64,000 nt of DNA from Limonium bicolor. Lineage: Eukaryota; Streptophyta; Magnoliopsida; Caryophyllales; Plumbaginaceae. The stretch's first letter is position 1. Each line of letters opens with the position of its first letter. Location of the stretch: assembly GCA_023374045.1 (NCBI GenBank), contig CM041783.1:93779298-93843297 (forward strand), given 5' to 3'. The notes under the pieces were generated by a model that was given only the letters and a program-made list of their open reading frames with translations, ran no database searches and was not told where the DNA came from. This document shows, in pieces, positions 47,277-60,940 of this stretch. A program made the translations under genes and the position numbers.

Positions 47277-50200
47277 TGTAACACCCCAACTCAATCCAAA
47301 TGTGGTCTCGCATCTTAACAGCATATATATATATTATATTTCACAGCGGAATTCATTACACTCCAGGACCTTGCCACGGTCTGACGGACAGAATATACCG
47401 AACATTAGTACAACAAATCTTAACCATTACATAACCTTCTTACAATCCCCTCACATCCTACACATCTCACTAACTCAAATTGCCATACGAGTGTACATGC
47501 ACAACTCGTAGGCCACACTTAACCCATAACACTTGTACCCCATCTTTCTCTCGTGACGGCCGCCTCCTGACGTTTACCTGTGTAGTAAAAAGCCCCCAAA
47601 GGGGTCAGCACGAATGCTGGTACGATCCTCTCATGGCCCCCAAGCTAACGTGGCTACGACGACTAATTGTCGATAGCATGGAGGTTGATTAGATGCACAA
47701 CATGATAGTAAATGCTGTAAACAACAATCCAAATATGAACAATCAAAGTTCAAACAATTGAACGACTTAGATGCGTTCCCTTAATAAGAGAGTTAATTAT
47801 TTAACTCCTTAAGTAATGTTTCCCTCTTAATCTTAGTCCATCCATATCTTACCTCAATCTTAGTCTTATCTTAGCCTTAGAAAACAACCATCCTTTAAAA
47901 AGAAATGGATGTAGCTTATCTCAGTCTTATAATACAAACCATCCTTTAAAAAGGAATGGTTGTAACTTATCTCAACCTTATCTTAATCTTAGAATACAAA
48001 CCACTCTTCAATTAGAAATGATTGTATCTTACCTCAATGTTTATTTTTGTCGGGTCAAAAGCAACCCTAGCCAATGAGCTATTAACTCCATTGGTTGAAT
48101 AAACAATTTATCTTATAATTTAGGATTTAGGTGATCCTACCGCACCATCTTAATGCCACCTACCTTGGACTGTGTGTCCAACGTAGTTGAGCCGGCAACC
48201 GACCCTAGGCAACAAGTCCGAAGACAAGTCCTTAAGCGGAAGTCGAATCTACTATAGATACCGACCCCCTTTCCTTAGCATGCATGACCGGAGTCAGTCC
48301 CGGGTTCCTCACTCCCCCCTTAAGTTCCAGTTAGTAGAAGTCTCGAGACAATGTTTGTTGGTTAACCTCTTTCGGTTTACAACAACTAATATTAGGGAGC
48401 GTTCCTTAGTCTCACTCAATTCCTTACTAAACGTTGGTTAGTAAGTTCTCACAGTAAGTTGTGTTAGTTTTCAAACATCACACAACAATACAATAAACAT
48501 AATGTTCCAGTTGCATGCTTTATCTTGTTTAGTGAGCACACAATAACAAATAGCACACAAGCCGAGGGACACCTCGTTAGCAAGCAGGTCACAAGAAGAA
48601 CTGTACCGTTCACCGTTGGTCGTTCGGTTGCTTAATCTCTTCCGGAGTCCAATTTCCAAGTCCTAAAACATTCATTCTGTTTTAGGTTGTTAATCACTTA
48701 ACTCAATTCAACTTACTTAACTTAGTTAACCCTTAATGATCCCCACCTAACACCTCTTAAGTTTTACAACTTAATCTTACAAACTTAACCTTAAACTTTT
48801 AAGTTTATTCTTAACTTAATCCCTTAGGTCTTTATACCTCTAATCATCATTGCCCCCTTAATGGGGTACCATTAATACCACTAAACTCTCTTAGGGTTTT
48901 TTTTAAGTCTTAAGGGTCATCTGACCCACCGTCCGACCCACCAACTGGGTCGGACCCTTCCAGAAACTTTCGGGTTTGAAATAGTCCACTTGTCTGACCC
49001 ATGTCCGACCCACCAACTGGGTCGGACCATTCCAGAAATCCTCCCGTCTTTTAAAACTCCTCCGTCCGACCCACCGTCCGACCCAACCAACTGGGTCGGA
49101 CCATTCTAGAACATTTACGGTGGCTTAACAGAGGTCCGCCTGACCCAAACTTGGGTCGGACCCCTAGGTCGGACGCCACCAGAACAAGTCCAAAAATTGT
49201 TAAATCTTCACCAAACTTCTCCTAAAGCCTCCCAATGTGTTCTAACATCATTTAGACCCTTAAACCCACCTTTAATCATCCTCCAAACTCATTAAAATAA
49301 CCTCCAAAGATCATTCCAACCTTTTGCTCAATTCTTGCAAGAAATTCTTAACACTTGTTAATTAATTCCTTATATCTCCAACATGTACATTTTGTCTAAA
49401 ACTTCAACTAACCAACGTGTTTCTTTTCAACCCATATAACTCCTCCTTAACATCATTACCTTCCATCTTTGCTTGTTAAACCTTCCATGGTCATCTTGCA
49501 TGTCCATGCACTACTTCTCTTCTTTCCATTTGTTACTCATCACTCCTAAACTCTTGAGCTTACTTATACATTTCTTTCCATTACTTTAACACCTTGACAT
49601 TGTTCTTCATTTACCTTAACCATGCAACACCCTCCTTTGACATTTCCACCTCTTTTATGCAACTTACTCACCATTCTCATGATCATACACTCTTATAAGT
49701 TTCTAGTCATTTTCCTTGATGACTTACAACATTCTCCTACAATTTTCACTTCCATCACCCAAGTCCACACATCACCATTCAAACTAAACCTTACTAGCCC
49801 ACTACTAGCATCACCACCACTTACACCAACTTCCCAAAACTCTCATTGTTTTACTCTCTAGTTCATACCTAAATCATCTCAAAACATTATACATCATTTC
49901 CTCCAGATTTTTGCACAAGTCCTACCACTCCTCATAACATGACCTTGGTGTGTTCAATACACCCACCAATTCTCTAATTTCCTCCTAGACAATTCTAGGT
50001 CATTCTAAACCTCAAGAACTCCTTAGTTAAGTCATTTCCACTCAAATTCCTTTTTATGACTCCTAGTAAATCCTAGGTCATATTAATTCACCACCATCAC
50101 CTAAACACTGATTTTCTACTCAAATTTCGCCATAGCTTCTCTAGTATCTTATCATGCCCAAATGCATTGTTTTCCTTATTCGACCATCCCACACACATCA

Positions 50201-51900
50201 AGTTCTTTCCCATCATATCTTCTCACCCAAACCAACTCAATCACATCAAACTCAATATATTGCAATAATCTTAAATTGCATAGCACTAAGGCTCTTAAAT
50301 GGAATGGCTCTTAGGCCCTTAAATAACTTAAACTTAAACACTGAATTTCCCACATATAAAAGCTTTCAACCTGCAAATACACCCATCAATCTCATAGTAG
50401 TTATAATGCTCTTAAAACTCATCTTAAACTTATACTATCAACTCATTCCATTGGCTCCTTAGTCACAAGTTCACAAGCTTGTTTAAGTTATTTTTCTTAG
50501 GTTACATAACCCATTACCTAATGTAAGCCCTAGGCTACATTGGTACTCCTCTAAAACTCATTCCTTAAACCTTAAACCACCATTAGGTAGGCAATTTACC
50601 TTGTTTTCTCAAGCTTATCTTATCTTCCTCCTTAGACCTTCTTCTTGAATGAATATCGGCCACCACTTAAATCTCCCTTGCCAATGTTCTAATCAATATT
50701 CAATGACTACCATGAGTGCTAAACAATACACTAACCTTAAGGAATGAAAACCTAGGTTAATGTGTTTCTAAGGTATAAAAGTGGATGATTACCTTTGAAG
50801 TCTCAAAGTAGACTTGGGCATTGAATGAAAGAGGACCTCCACTAGTCCTTGGTGAATAAAACAAGCTAGAACAAGGCATAAAAACAAAGCCCCATGAGTA
50901 GTAAATTTTCGGCCATGTAGAAGAAGTGGTGGAAACATGGTTTTTCTTACATTTTCCTTACCTTGAATGAATGGAGAACCAAATGGGCTCTTCAAACTTG
51001 ATTTTCCTCCATCAATGGAGTTTCCTCTTGGCACTGAAATGGAGCTTTGAAGGATTTGAAAAGATAGGAAGATAGGTCTTGGCCTAACTAAGAGTAATCT
51101 ATACTTGGTTTTTGATTTGGAGCAAAGATGAACACTTGGTGAGCAATTGAAGGTGGAGCACCCATGGATGGAGCTCTCTCGGTTTTGGAGCAAGAGAAGA
51201 GAAGAAGAAACCGTGGGAAGAAGAGAAATGAAGAGAGAGAAGAAAGAAAGGTAGCTTATAAGAGATATTTTGCTTTTTAAAGCAAATAGTAACTTCTTAC
51301 TTTTTCCTCTTCTTTATAACATTATTTGACTACTCATGGTGACTCATCCTCCCTTAGAAAACTGGCCCCCTATTAATTAAGGCAAGTCATGGTCTTGTTT
51401 GACCAACTAATTAGACTTAAGTGATTAAAGACTAAACTAGTCACTATTTGGCACTATTCACTAATTAGTGCACATATTCATGAAATTTTTGATTTCCCAT
51501 TGATTTAGGCTTCCTAATGTGATACTAATTAGTACACATGTTGATTAAGATGTAATCATAGGCATTTAGCCACTCAAAACCCATTTCTAAGACAATTTCT
51601 CAAAAATGTGCTATAAGACTTCTTAAAGCACATTTTGTGTTTTAACTTGTTTTGAGCTTGGTTTTCTTTGCTAATTGATTTGAAATGTCCATTAGCATAT
51701 TACTAAAGTATTATCTTGGTATTTGGATGCTAATCAAAGTCACTCCAAGCTTAGAGCACGTTTTTGCCCAAATTGCCCTTAAGACACTTTCTTGTGTTTT
51801 CCTTGGTTTAAATTGTCTACCAATCTTTCTAAGGCATATTATAGCCTTACTACATCATAATTTGATGTTTACTTAGCATACTTAGGTTTGGGGTATTTCA
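47277..51900 (-). repeat. A2 5' LTR (4,624 bp)
   Basis: Pairs with 37374-41981. Hairpin trio 47879-48024, hairpin repeats 48919-49180, leader frame 51193-50789 (134 codons, no domain), promoter region about 51260-51290, palindrome 51603-51636. Confidence 0.95.
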
Positions 51901-51905
51901 CTAAG

Positions 51906-54900
51906 TGGGAGTAATTATAAAAAATATTGAAGTATCCCAAATATTAGTTACCCTAATTAATAATAAACTAATTAAATGAAAATGCTTAACCAAAGGTTAA
52001 ATACCCTAAAGAAGTAAAAATGAACAATAGAATATAAATGATCCTAAGGAGGTTAACGAGAGTTTATTTAACCATAATTGTTCCTTTGTATAAACATATG
52101 TACAGGCTAAAAAGGAATTGGTAAACACTTTTAAGAGAGAAATTAAATAGCAACCATGATATTATATACTGCACATAATGTATAATGTACAAGGAGACAT
52201 CAAATAATAATAGGACATTAGTAGATGGTATGCAAACATTAATCATTAATTTAATAAGACCTATTAATTAAGTCTTATTATGGATTATGTAATAAGTATA
52301 TGATTTTAAAAGGCTTGTTATGCCTTAATCAGAATGGTATACGTAGCTAACAGATCTATGATGGTTTATTAAATTCTAAACATATCTAAATAATAATATA
52401 AGGATTATATCATATTTAAAGAGAGCACTTTTTATAAGAAGGAGACGATGTATAATATTAAATTGTTATTTAAATAATAAATTAAATTAGTGAGCTAGTA
52501 AAATGGGGACTTCTTAATCACCAATTACAAATACAATTAAATTAGCCCAAGATTAGTTAAAATCTTAACTACTAACGACAACCAGGTACGGACTAATTAA
52601 AATATATAGCCCAATTTATTAACTAGATATTATTTATTACATTTCTCTTACAAAAACCTTAACTGGCGAGCAACATATATGCTGGGCGCCTCCTCCTCAT
52701 TCTCTCTGTTCCAAACCCTAAACAACAAACCGAAATATACAGTTTTCTTTCTCTCATTCTCTTCTTACATCTACGCCCTTCCATTCTCCTCTGGTGCAGA
52801 CTGATGAACGAGGAAACATACAGTTCCATGCTTCCTTTTATTCTCTTCTGGTGCTTACCGATAAGCAAGGAACATGCTTTGCACCAACCCCATCTGTTTC
52901 ATACACATGCGCCTCTGAAGAGGTAACCACTGGAACAACTAGTACAACTTCTACACTATATCGAAGTGGAGTGAAATCTATCACTTCTAGCACCAGTAAT
53001 ACACCTTGAACTTACTTATTCCTCCTCTAGAAATTATGACAAGGAAGTTACTGATGTGAATCCTCTCCTGTATCTGCACCTCTAAATATGATAAATAAGT
53101 GTTGAACCTGCTGCATCTCGCAAGACAGGAAGACAGGGGCAGGAAACATTCCATCCTAAAGCAGGTAATAGACTTGAATTATCTCCTCATTCTCTGTTGA
53201 TTATAACCATATAAGCCTTTGATTCTTCTGTCGCATACCAGATTAGGGGGGAAATGAAACTGGCTCATTTTGGAAACCTGTAACATTGTTACATCCCTTC
53301 ATTCTCTTAATGGTAATTCTGCAACCCTTAGTAACGAACAAAAAAAACATACATACTTTGAATGCTCTTCGTTTCTCTTCTTCAGTCCACCCCTCTGATG
53401 CAGTAAATCACTAGATTTCAACATCTCGCATACCAAATTAAAGAGGTATGAATAAAATAAATTCTGTAACAGATAAGCACACACCAGACTGAAGGGCAAT
53501 TGGGAATTTGCTTGAACTTTTTCAGTTGTGATATTAACAATGGAAACTATGAATTCCTGCTATTACACCTTGTGAAACAAACTATAAGCATTAAAAGTAG
53601 TACGTAGCCTTTGCTGTTTTCTGAATTCAAAGACTTTGTTGTAGTGTAAGCTTGGAGTTAGAGTAGTAATGGTATTCCTCCCACAATCTAGCTGCTGTCA
53701 ATTACAACAAAAGCCTTTGATTGCTTCTGCGGGCAACCCATGTGAAACAAATGATAAGCCTTATACACAGCAGTGTGGTCCTGCTATTGTAGAATTAAAA
53801 AAAAACAGATTGAGAAACTAATGATACACATTATTAGCAGTCCAAAGAAACTACAGGTTGGAGTATAAGTTTCTACAGCAGTGATGCTACTCCCCATTCC
53901 TTCAAATTGCCATCAACTAATTTTGTTTCTGTTGTCGCAACAGTGAAGCAAATGATAAGTTTCATAAGTAGTAGTAGTAGTAGAACAGTCTTTGCTATTT
54001 CAGAACGGAGAAAAAAAAACAGCATAAGCTTATTATTCTGCTTTTCAGAATTGAAAGAAAAGGAAATGGTAAGGTTCTTGGGGAAACAGAAAAATAAAGA
54101 AGCAAGAAGAACAATGCGAGAGTTTCATTAATCAGAGATACAAATTTTTACAGAAGCTTCCTGCACTGTTTTATTCACTCTGATATGCTTCTCCTAATCT
54201 ACTGTTCTGTATATATAAGGCTATTCTTCCAAACAGACAGCTATTATAAGTCTGTAACAGCAGCGAAACAATTGTATCATAACAGAAAAATAGGTTGAGT
54301 TGAATGGACTTTAAGAGCAGCTGGTAAGGTTTTAATTGAACAGATTGTAGTGCCCGTAAATCAACCGTAACTGCACACTCTCAAGTTGTTGTCTTATCCG
54401 CTTTTGATGTTTATAAAATGGTTTACTTAAATAGATGGTGGGTTGCTCAGTAATTAACTGTAACAGTAATACAGTCCCGAAGTTAATACACTATAACAAC
54501 AAACATTGAAGTGCACATAGGTGCAATATATGACTGATGCAATCAGAATTAAATAGTTTTAGAATGATAGAGATTTTTCTCTGTTTAAACTTTTTTTGCT
54601 GAGCCTTGTAAGCCTTGGTTATGTGCTGATCAAAGGTTCAGAATGGTGTGAAAATGTAGGCTCAACTTACTTCTATTTACTGCTGCTACATGATCTACTT
54701 CAGCAATTTATCAGCTCCTGGAATGTGCTGATTACTACTTCAGTTTTCTGCTATTGATGACATAGTTTAGCAGTTTGGCATCAGCATTTTCTCGCCAAGG
54801 TTACAGCTTATTTAAGCTCTGTTTTGCCACTGTGTAATGAGAAATTTGACATAAATGAGCATGGTTATAGTCTGAAAAAAAAAACAAACCTGGAAATTCT

Positions 54901-57293
54901 ACACTATAAACAACACATTAATTCTGAAACTGCTGCACTATAACAACACTCCTTCAAGCTGTCTTCTCTTACTGCAGCTAAATAAATTCTTTCTCTCATA
55001 TTCGTAGGTGTGTTTAAACTGAAAAAAATTGTGAATTTTAATGCAAGTTGCTGCCATCTTTTCTTCTTCCTACCAGCTCCCAACAAATCTTGTTTATGAT
55101 GACGACGAATAAGGTTTAACTAAACATATTTTTTTAATTGGTTGTTAAAGAAGGAAAACGACACACGTTGAATCTAAGGGTTCTGCACAATGAAAACATC
55201 TAAATTCTGAAACTGTGGCGCCACAACACCACATAGTTGAATGTATTATATGACCATTCAAATCGTAACAAATTGTTGTTGGTATTAAACACTGATAAGG
55301 TGAATAGATTGTAGCTTAGTAGCAAGGAATTGTTAACTTGATAATGAATTTGTATAATTCATGAAGGAGGATATAAAGGAGTGTGTATGAAATGATATAA
55401 CTATATAATATAATTTATGATTTAATATATTAAGAGGAGAACTTAATATATGAGAAAATCATTTATAACACATTAGACTTAAAAGTTTAAGTAGTTATAT
55501 GGAGAGTTAATCCAATGAATGAACTATATAATTCAAAAGAATTAAATTGTGAATTATATTGAAATATTGACTTAAATACCTTAGTCAAGTCGACTACATT
55601 GACTTAGTCAACTTCGTCGACCAAGGATGGTCAAACTTGACAAACTCATAAGTTGGATAAGACTTATAAATGAATTAAACATTATAAGGTCAAATGTATA
55701 GCTAGCATATGGTAACAAAACTATATGTGCATATATATCATCAATATAATTAATTAAACCAATGATCGAATGTGATATGTTATTTGGATTAAATCCTAAG
55801 TAGTAAATAAATACTACATGTTAATTACAATATAGTTAGAGGATCATTTAACTACTCCCAAACTGTTTAAAACCCGAATGATAAACACAGGGCAATTACT
55901 AGGGGAATTAGTGACTAGTCGGGATACCGAATTAGTTTGTATTACAGGGAGCTAATATGTAGTCTCATATTCCAGAGTTGAGTGCATTAGAGGACATGTG
56001 CTAGAGGATGAGCTACAAGGAGTATTGGGCAAGCGTGAATCCTCACGCTAGCGATTATTACGGTGTACGGTATGTTAATTGTGTGGTCTGAATGTCCAAA
56101 GGATTTTCCTGAGGTCCAGACATTGTGTGTTTAATTGTTAAGAGCGATATCTGTGATTTATGTATATGAATTTGTATACTGTATTGCTCAACACAACAGC
56201 GTTCTATGTTACGCGAATGTTTATGACTGGAAGTTTATACATCTAAACTGGAACAAGACTAACTGACCTCTAGGTATTATGAGAACCTAACTGATGGTCA
56301 ACTATTTTAGTCTTAACTCAAGGACTGGATATTGTATCACTGACTAAAGGGCTAACTTATAAAGAGAGGAATCCAGACTGTTTCGACTTTCTGGTTACGC
56401 ATCGTGATCACTACGAGGGACTATATCAAGAGTCACTCAAGGGAATCCATTGTCCACATTCGACGATGGCAGAGGGCACTGCTGTTGGTGCACAGGTTCG
56501 ACCGGATCGGTCAATGTAATTATCCAGGGCCATAAGGTGAGCTGGTAACGGTTTCTATGGAACCCAGGGGACTACTGTCCATTAATAAGTAATTAAGGGT
56601 TGTCCTAACATAACGCCCGAGGTGGAAATTAATTGGAAGATTAAGTGGTTAGTTTAAAAGGGTAAGGGCTATGAGGCCAACTAACAAGTGCAGTTAATTA
56701 TAACGCGTATCTTGTTTGGTTATTCATTTTGGTTATTGGATATTGATTGTGTGATGATATTGTTGTGAACTATTATGTGTTTATTTAACATTTACAGTTA
56801 TTATTATTATTGTAAATTGGTACAACATGTAAAGAATCTAATATCAAGATGGCTAAATGACTTAAGGGATCCAAAAGATTTAAGACTACATTTAGCATAC
56901 CAGTATATAGTTTGTTGAGCCCTTCAGTGGGCCAAACATTTCAGGTTACTGATTGAAGACACAAGCCGGAGTGCGGGACACAGGGTAGCTGTTGTGTTTT
57001 CAATAAACACCTTTTAGTTTTATTATGTACTGTATTATGGAGTTTGTTGTATTGGGTTAGTTGCTCACTTGTTTAGTTGGATTTGGATTGTAAGTTTAAG
57101 ATTGTTCAGTATCTCGTCATCACAGCGGTGAGGAGTTGAAGTTGATGGATGGAGTAAGGTTGCCTTGTTACTCACGTGGGTGAGTAACGGCGTGTAACAC
57201 CAAACGATAGATAGTTTATTTTCCGCTGCGAATTATATTTTGTTATGCTACGACTTGCATCTATGTTACAGGATTAGGATTAGGGGTGTTACA
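51906..57293 (+). repeat. B2 5' LTR, remainder
   Basis: Continues from 37373 after A2. 51906-52650 is AT-rich U3. A CT-rich presumed transcript start follows near 52690-52790. 52800-55100 is a non-coding stretch I could not match to B1. 55560-55640 holds repeated GACTTAGTCAA/GTCGAC words. From about 56050 to 57293 it matches the B1 5' LTR pieces. Dyad GTTACTCAC/GTGAGTAAC at about 57165-57186. Ends TAGGGGTGTTACA. A (AGT)n run is at 53967-53983. No gene. Confidence 0.82.
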
Positions 57294-57298
57294 AAAAG

Positions 57299-57320
57299 TG
57301 GTATCCGCTCTCCGCTCTGA
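57299..57320 (+). promoter_or_regulatory. B2 primer binding site, rearranged
   Basis: TGGTAT is followed by CCGCTCT repeated twice and GA. B1 has TGGTATCAGAGCGG, a short loop and CCGCTCTGA. The left dyad arm, which is half the primer site, is thus replaced by a copy of the right arm, leaving a non-matching PBS. Confidence 0.7.
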
Positions 57321-60300
57321 TGACGAGATAATTAGGGTTAAGACAGTGATCTTAGGATTATGGGAATACGGGGAATGCTTGTGAGGTACGAGACATCTGG
57401 TCTTAAATGAACCAGTGTCCTAATGATGCGAAGGCGTAACAATATCAGCCTTAATGGCACTCCAATATTACTGATTACTGTATGGTGAACTACCGAGTAA
57501 AGGCCGACATGGCTGCCATAAATGTTACGATACCAAGATAGATGAGAGAGCTTGTAATACAATGAATCCATAAAGACTATCGAGTTGGCTCATAATTAAA
57601 CACAGAACTCTGTTCAGTTAAATAAGATTGTTGAAATGCAACCCCAAGGCAGGAATGGCATACCGTAGACAACCAGGGTACTCCATCTGCTGAACCTGAA
57701 GCACCACATGATAGCTACGTGGGGCAGACCCTAGCTGGTACGAGCAATTAGAAAGGGAAAGGAGTCACCCAGGGGCAAAATATCCCAAATTTTATGGGAA
57801 CCTTAGGCGCTGGTACTAGTACCAAGCGCGTTTTAGGAAGTCATAAGTCAATCTAATAAACTAACTACATGAACGCATGCGTCAAACGCTCTCTTTTCAC
57901 CACGATAAAACTTAATACAAACCCGGGAAAAAGCTTAACTTAGGGTACCCAGGAAGAGGATTACCTTAGAGAATGCGTCACTGTAAGTAACCACAAAACT
58001 ACCCTTTTCAAGATAAATGTCTAAGCCGTACTCATACCAAACCAATAGCTCAACCTGCATGGCGCGCTTGCTACAGCAAGCGCCGTGAAGAACAATATAT
58101 TAATAATTCTTCCTACCTCGCGCACTTGCCACCGCAAGTGCTGCATCTACAATCAAACCCTACAAGACCGTGAAGACCACAACGAATGATACCATGACTA
58201 CCGAAATTACCAAATATTCATACAACTTTAGTATTAATCCCATAAATACAACCTGACGCGAGTAGAAACACAAACACCCTCAAACATGAGACCTACAAAC
58301 CTCAGGAGGACCCAAAGAGTCCGACTCTCATAACAAAAGGGCATACAACAGCCCGTAGCAATTACACCGGTTGGACATTAATGAACCATTAGTATCGGTT
58401 TAAGAGACAAACACCATGGACGGGTATCGACACTAAATGCTGACCGCTATCAATGATGAGTGTCGAGTCTTTAGGACGACCACGATCCCATACGAAATGT
58501 TATAACATTTCCTAATTCCAACACTATCGCTAACGATGGCAGGAAACCAAAGAATCAATATGCACCAACTGTAAACAGTAAGGATATATTCAAATCCACA
58601 AATGTGAATACAAAAAAAATATAACAACTCATTCCCGAATATGTAGGAGTTGTAAAATGAAGTGCGATCACATAATGATCAGGGTTGGTGTTATGCCCAC
58701 AACGGCACACGTAAACATACAATGAATACCGGAAAAGGAAAAATATGTTAACCCTCAATATGATCAAAATCAATCGTATTGTAACGTAACACAAACCTTA
58801 CATAAACTGATCACACCGTAGATGCGAACCAGTGTCGAATACTTCAACAATTAACACCCAAGGTACCACGTTTACAAAAGGGTACCATAATCAATGTGAG
58901 CGAACAAATGCCAAGATAGGAGTTATACATCACATTCCGAGTTCAAACTTCCTACACAAAGTGATCACGGAACATTGACTTCCTCCATCCATAAACATCC
59001 CCATTACTAATGTAAGGGCATTAGAGATTTTGTACTCAATATACATGTGACGGTACCTATGTATATGACATAAAACTCCCATCATAGATTTCTATACAAC
59101 AGGTATGATTAAATAGAGTGGTTATACAAGATATTTCATTGCACTTCATTAAATTTATACCCTTACGATGGTAACATTGTTATTCTACTCGATCACACTG
59201 ATCATTTGGATGGGATCCCCACATAGGGAGAGCGGCTACTACCGCCGGTATTACACTATACAATAGGGGACAAGAAAGGAGTACGTGTTCAAGATATGTC
59301 GCCTGCTAACGCGATGACTGAGAGGGATAATAAGTATGTAAATTAAACAATTTCATAATACAAGAGACAAACCTAAATAAAGACATCTAAATGTACAACT
59401 CGAAGGACATGAGTCCAGGAGAACCTTTCTGACATATGCCAAAAAGGACAGCAACACCAGAAACGAAGTGAATAATAACGGAAAATTGTTCCAAGTCAAC
59501 TAAAACAACTACTCCCATAAAAGACAGAACCATGAACCCTCGCCATGGGGTCCAAAATTACAACAAATGATGTAACCAAGAAAATAATGGGAAGTGAGAA
59601 GTAGAATACGTACCTCTAATGACATGAATAACTTACAAATACAAGAGCGCGAAACAACGAACAAGCGCTAAGCCACACATATAAGAACTAGATAACGATG
59701 ACTGGGAGTCAATGCACAATCACTTCAATAAACAACTCATTAAACAATAGGCCAACAAATACTTGTCTATACAAATGATCGTAGAACCCTTCAGAACCTC
59801 AGTGAATTTATGTCAGTAACGAACCCAATGACAAGGGAGAAACTACCTCATGATATTACAATATAAACTTCCCATCAGGGCACGATATCGCAAACATTCA
59901 CAGAACATAAAATACATAATCATACCCATTGAACAGGGGACCCTAAGAAACAAAAAAATTGCCTCGGGACACACCCTAATATCGTTTGATAAGGAGAGTG
60001 ACAATGAATACTTCACAAAATCATAAACGTGTGATTAACACCACGAGCATACAAAAATGAGATGTGGGACGACCGCACTCCATAGGAGCTTGTGGGCTTG
60101 ACAGGCTTAATTACGAGCTAGTCAAGCAAGTAATAGTAATGTATCAGTAGGGTACCCCACCCATGTAAACTAGTGGTGAAAGGAACACGAGAAGTAGTCA
60201 ACCCCGGGCCAAGGCCAGTGACACAGATACAGACCAGTACAATAACTACCCCGTATAATTAAATACGAGGCACAATTGAAACAACGAGACTAAAGAAACT

Positions 60301-60398
60301 AAAAACCTTAAGTAAAATACGACCAGAGTCGTAACTTCACAAGGGAGTGATTAACACACAATAATAAAAAGGGAAATCTCCTGACAAGGACAAGAATA
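57321..60398 (+). pseudogene. B2 internal region, decayed gag-pol
   Basis: No open frame of use. GCGC-ended dyads at 57807-57829, 58064-58083 and 58122-58141. 60056-60200 matches the A1 pol remnant at 5620-5770. E interrupts it near 60398. Confidence 0.6.
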
Positions 60399-60500
60399 TG
60401 ATGAAGACAAAAGGGTCAAAGCGGTCCAGGCCACAGATCCCGATCCAGACCCCGGGCCCCCTTCAGGACCTTGTTCGGGCTCTAGTTTGGGCACCAAACA

Positions 60501-60650
60501 TCAATCCGGGTCCAATATCCTATAATCGGGTCCCACATTCCGGCCCGCATTTTATAATCGGGTCCCGTATTCCGGCTCCGCACTCTATGACCGGGACCCA
60601 TGTTCCGGCCCCATACTTTATGACTAGATCCCGCACCCTACACTTTGAGG
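60501..60650 (+). repeat. 33-bp tandem repeats in E LTR U3
   Basis: Units begin at 60521, 60553, 60586 and 60619, with a partial one before. Core TATAATCGGGTCCC then TTCCGGC. GC-rich and upstream of the TATA box. A 103-codon frame across it is a by-product. Confidence 0.82.
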
Positions 60651-60753
60651 CCGGAAGGCTTTATAAGGAAAGAAGTGCCAAAAATAGAAGGGTGGCTCCA
60701 ATGAAGTAATACCACATGTACAAGGATTAAGAGATAGACCTCACTCTCGAAAG

Positions 60754-60764
60754 TCTATAAATAG
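60754..60764 (+). promoter_or_regulatory. TATA box of E LTR
   Basis: TCTATAAATAG, a close match to the plant TATA consensus, 160 bp before the LTR end. Confidence 0.7.
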
Positions 60765-60922
60765 AGATGGGAGGCTCATTTGTAAGGGGACACACATTAT
60801 TAGAAGAGAGAGAAAACACTAGAAAGCTCTATAAGGTTGTAATATCAAAGAAAGGAATAAGGATCTCGATGTTCCATTCGTTTGTGAGTTGAGAGGAACA
60901 ATAACAATTATGTATTTTCATT

Positions 60923-60940
60923 TGGCGCCATCTGTGGGAA
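60923..60940 (+). promoter_or_regulatory. E primer binding site
   Basis: TGGCGCCATCTGTGGGAA, followed by TCGAAC; the first seven bases and TCGAAC fit the 3' end of tRNA-Asp. Confidence 0.7.

Larger units (their letters stand above)
37374..51900 (-). mobile_element. A2: complete family A element (14,527 bp)
   Basis: Minus-strand element with perfect target duplications CTAAG (37369-37373 and 51901-51905). LTRs 37374-41981 (3') and 47277-51900 (5'); internal region 41982-47276 (5,295 bp). Same organisation as A1: iMet PBS with dyad, dead pol, two polypurine tracts with hairpins, and LTR arrays. The two LTRs are almost the same where compared, so it is a young insertion, younger than B2. It has no coding frame of recognisable function, and shares stops with A1. 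Mobility must rely on another element. Confidence 0.95.
37208..60398 (+). mobile_element. B2: second family B element, plus strand (right end not reached)
   Basis: 5' LTR 37208-57293 (interrupted by A2), degenerate PBS at 57299, and internal region to the E insertion near 60398. Net 5' LTR length is 5,554 bp. The start TGAAATACCCCT follows GTTTA, and the B1 3' LTR shows the unoccupied site (13304-13308, then CCTTAGG). Its 3' end lies outside the window. It shares the terminal 1.3 kb or so of LTR with B1, but its U3 and leader look largely different. The internal sequence is stop-riddled with no intact gag or pol. Confidence 0.8.

Noticed and set aside
60398..60709. 103-codon plus frame with a Pro-rich product
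   Set aside because: It translates the 33-bp U3 repeats of the E LTR, upstream of the TATA box.
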